Assembly (NCBI GenBank): GCA_013823505.1
Contig: PNMH01000056.1
Coordinates: forward strand, 1-25,440
Length of the DNA: 25,440 bases
DNA from: Polaromonas sp.
Lineage (GTDB): Bacteria > Pseudomonadota > Gammaproteobacteria > Burkholderiales > Burkholderiaceae
Direction: 5' to 3'
This document shows positions 23,717 to 25,440 of the stretch, piece after piece (within the stretch, counting starts at the first letter, position 1; every line of letters starts with the position of its first letter). A program made the translations under genes and the position numbers. The notes under the pieces are model-generated. The model saw only the letters and a list, made by a program, of their open reading frames with translations. It ran no database searches and was not told where the DNA came from.

Positions 23717-24730
23717 TCAAAGGGTGCGAAAAACCGGCGGGTGGGCGGCGGTGCGGGCTACGACCTCGCTCAGGCTGGGTGGCGTGCAGCCGGTCTGCAT
23801 CACGCACAGGCTGGCGCTGGCCACGGCGTGGGCCAGCAGGTGTTGCGCGTCGGCGGCGTCCAGCCGCAGGTCGTCCGCCGGTGCGCGCTGTTGCATCGCC
23901 GGGCGCTGCAACAGCGCCACCAGCAGGCCGGCCAGAAAGCAGTCGCCCGCCCCCACGGTGTCGATCACGGTGACCGGCGCCGACTCGGCGCAGTGCCAGG
24001 CCCGGCCGTCGCGCGCCAGCAGCACCGCGCCGCCGGCGCCCAGGGTGAGCGCGAGCCAGGGCGCCGGCGTGCTGTCCAGCAGCGCTCGTGCCTTGGCCAG
24101 GGTGTCGCTGCCCTGCACACCCAGCGTGTCGAGGTCGTCGTCGCTCACCTTGATCAGGTGGGCTTGCTGCAGGGCCGCCATCACGCTGGCGCGGTAAGAG
24201 TCCATGTCGGGCACCACCGCCGGGCGCAGGTTGGCGTCCACCACCACCAGCCGCCCCGCGGCGCGCTGGGCCTGCAGCCAGGGCAGGTATTTCGCGCTGT
24301 CCTCGGCCGCCAGCGCCAGACAGCCGGTCACGGTGATGCGCAGGCCCGGCTGGGCTTCGCAGGCGGCGATCAGTCCCGGTGCCGACACCTGCCGGTCGGC
24401 CACGCCCTCGCGGTAGAAGCTGTAGCTGGCCTTGCCTTGCGCGTCCAGACCCACCACCGCGAGCGACGTGGGCTCGTGCACCGGCTGCGGCTGGGCGAGT
24501 GCCACGCCGGCCTGCGCAATGCCCTCGGCCAGCAAGCGGCCGAAGCGGTCGCCCGCGAGCGGGTTGAGGTAGAGCGTGGGCACGTCCTGCAGGCCCAGCG
24601 CACGGGTCAGGTTGTAGACAGCGCCGCCCGCACAGGGGCGCAGCCGCCCGTCGGCGTCCTCGATCAGGTCGATGAGCGCTTCGCCGGCGGTGGCGACTTG
24701 TAAGCGTTGTGAGGCACTAGGGAAAACCAT
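23717..24730 (-). CDS. PfkB-family sugar kinase, probable fructokinase
   Basis: This is a ribokinase/PfkB-family kinase, 337 residues. It shows the N-terminal GEALIDLI (16-23), the substrate-pocket segment PCAGGAVYNLTRALG (32-46), DANLRP (165-170) and the C-terminal signature DTVGAGDCFLAGLL (257-270) with catalytic Asp263 and the anion hole. This pattern is that of fructokinase (FrcK/ScrK-like). 2-keto-3-deoxygluconate kinase is the main alternative. It is divergent from a fructose/ribose-type ABC binding protein and lies 133 bp upstream of zwf on the same strand, which supports fructose 6-phosphate as product for Pgi and the Entner-Doudoroff operon. The ATG at 24730 has a weak ribosome site. 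Start residues MVFPSASQ precede the fold directly. Confidence 0.88.
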   Translation of the reverse strand: MVFPSASQRLQVATAGEALIDLIEDADGRLRPCAGGAVYNLTRALGLQDVPTLYLNPLAGDRFGRLLAEGIAQAGVALAQPQPVHEPTSLAVVGLDAQGKASYSFYREGVADRQVSAPGLIAACEAQPGLRITVTGCLALAAEDSAKYLPWLQAQRAAGRLVVVDANLRPAVVPDMDSYRASVMAALQQAHLIKVSDDDLDTLGVQGSDTLAKARALLDSTPAPWLALTLGAGGAVLLARDGRAWHCAESAPVTVIDTVGAGDCFLAGLLVALLQRPAMQQRAPADDLRLDAADAQHLLAHAVASASLCVMQTGCTPPSLSEVVARTAAHPPVFRTL

Positions 24731-24733
24731 AAC

Positions 24734-24750
24734 TAAATCCAGTTGATTTA
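24734..24750. promoter_or_regulatory. Inverted repeat TAAATC-N5-GATTTA in divergent promoter
   Basis: These are perfect 6-bp arms separated by CAGTT. It overlaps the -35 box of the binding-protein promoter and lies just downstream of the predicted kinase -10. One regulator bound here could therefore control both divergent genes. No regulator gene is adjacent within the window. Confidence 0.4.
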
Positions 24751-24776
24751 TTAACCTGTCTGGAAATATAGTCCAA
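24743..24776. promoter_or_regulatory. Overlapping divergent promoters (sugar kinase / ABC binding protein)
   Basis: On the plus strand, TTGATT (24743-24748) and TATAGT (24767-24772) at 18-bp spacing form a good sigma70 promoter for the binding protein, with a leader of about 80 nt. On the minus strand, TTGGAC (24771-24776) and TAATAA (24748-24753) at 17-bp spacing form a weaker promoter for the kinase. The two occupy the same DNA, so they may compete. Confidence 0.5.
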
Positions 24777-24859
24777 CCACACCGCAACGGGCCTCGTGAA
24801 AACCCCAAGTGTCTGGCGGCGTGCACCCTGACCGATTCCTTTCCACCCAGGAGACAAAC

Positions 24860-25440
24860 ATGAACATCCGCGCTTCCCAACTGGCCACGTCCGTCTTTGC
24901 GTTTTCCGTGCTCGCCCTGGCCGCATCCGTGGCCCACGCGCAGGCCCAACCCATCATCGGCCTGATCACCAAGACCGATTCCAACCCCTTCTTTGTGAAG
25001 ATGAAAGAGGGCGCCGACGCCGAAGCGAAGAAGCTCGGCGCCAAGCTGCTCACCGCCTCAGGCAAGACCGACGGCGACAACGCCGGCCAGGTGACCGCCC
25101 TCGAAAACATGATTGCGGCCGGCGCCAAGACCATCCTGCTCACGCCCAGCGACGCCAAGGCCATCATCCCCGCCATCAAGCGTGCGCAGGCCCAGGGTGT
25201 GATGGTGATCGCGCTGGACAGCCCGACCGATCCGGTGAGCGCGGTCGACGGCCTGTTTGCCACCGACAACTTCAAGGCCGGCGTGCTGATCGGCCAGTAC
25301 GCCAAGGCGGCACTCGGCGGCAAGGCCCCGGTGATCGCCACGCTCGACCTGTTCCCCGGCCACCCGGTGGGTGCACAGCGCCACAACGGCTTTCTGCAGG
25401 GCTACGGCCTGAAGTCGCTGGACGCCAAGAGCAACGACCT
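24860..25440 (+). CDS. Sugar ABC transporter substrate-binding protein, partial (fructose/ribose type)
   Basis: This is a periplasmic binding protein of the ribose/fructose ABC transporter class (type 1 fold). About 193 residues are visible and the C-terminus lies past the right edge. There is a signal peptide (MNIRASQL, hydrophobic core, cleavage AHA|Q near residue 27). The mature protein begins with PIIGLITKTDSNPFFVKMKEG, the usual sugar-binding start, and continues with NMIAAGAKTILLTPSDAKAI and the hinge segment VMVIALDSPTDP. It resembles FrcB of the frcBCAK fructose system in rhizobia. AGGAGA at 24849-24854 sets the start. It is divergent from a probable fructokinase, which supports a fructose role, but ribose- or mannose-type ligands remain possible. 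Confidence 0.88.
   Translation, partial: MNIRASQLATSVFAFSVLALAASVAHAQAQPIIGLITKTDSNPFFVKMKEGADAEAKKLGAKLLTASGKTDGDNAGQVTALENMIAAGAKTILLTPSDAKAIIPAIKRAQAQGVMVIALDSPTDPVSAVDGLFATDNFKAGVLIGQYAKAALGGKAPVIATLDLFPGHPVGAQRHNGFLQGYGLKSLDAKSND

Overview
The window looks like ordinary chromosome from a high-GC betaproteobacterium, most likely Burkholderiales/Comamonadaceae (Hydrogenophaga-like). The evidence is the base composition, the two DctP-type TRAP transporters, the etfBA/acyl-CoA dehydrogenase set, the Entner-Doudoroff genes and a creBCD locus. This placement is an inference from gene content and not a database match. I see no rRNA, tRNA, CRISPR array, insertion sequence or phage gene.

Layout, left to right. 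(1) 1-1299, minus strand: the 5' part of a TRAP transporter operon, dctP then dctQ (cut by the window edge), with two stem-loops between them. (2) 1300-1657: a divergent control region that is unusually rich in dyad symmetry. (3) 1658-6227, plus strand: etfB, etfA, a large acyl-CoA dehydrogenase and a nitronate monooxygenase-family protein. An internal UUCG hairpin follows etfA, and a strong bidirectional terminator lies at 6241-6273. (4) 6300-8609, minus strand: a class A penicillin-binding protein, divergent from (5) creB, creC and creD (8706-12301, plus strand). CreB-type direct repeats lie in front of creD. (6) 12295-12582: a small DUF1330 protein. (7) 12654-17250: a LacI-family repressor (minus strand) divergent from gluconokinase and a complete TRAP transporter dctQ-dctM-dctP (plus strand), with two operator-like sequences between them and a bidirectional terminator after dctP. 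(8) 17302-23583, minus strand: a compact operon zwf-pgl-edd-eda-pgi, preceded by a HexR-type operator. (9) 23717-24730: a PfkB-family sugar kinase (minus strand), divergent from (10) the start of a sugar ABC transporter binding protein (24860 to the window end).

How the genes work together. The right half is a sugar and sugar-acid catabolic island centred on the Entner-Doudoroff pathway. A probable fructose ABC transporter and kinase would supply fructose 6-phosphate. Pgi converts this to glucose 6-phosphate, Zwf and Pgl make 6-phosphogluconate, and Edd and Eda cleave it to pyruvate and glyceraldehyde 3-phosphate. The LacI-controlled gluconokinase/TRAP unit would feed gluconate into the same pool at 6-phosphogluconate. 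The left half couples acyl-CoA oxidation to the respiratory chain through ETF. The middle pairs a cell-wall synthase with the CreBC two-component system, which in other proteobacteria is tied to beta-lactam and penicillin-binding-protein stress.

I did not find a clearly novel multi-gene system. The most interesting signals are regulatory: several dyads in the etf leader, 11-bp-phased CreB-like repeats before creD (with a possible related pair in front of the PBP gene), a main and a degenerate HexR-type site before zwf, and paired LacI-type operators at the gluconate locus.
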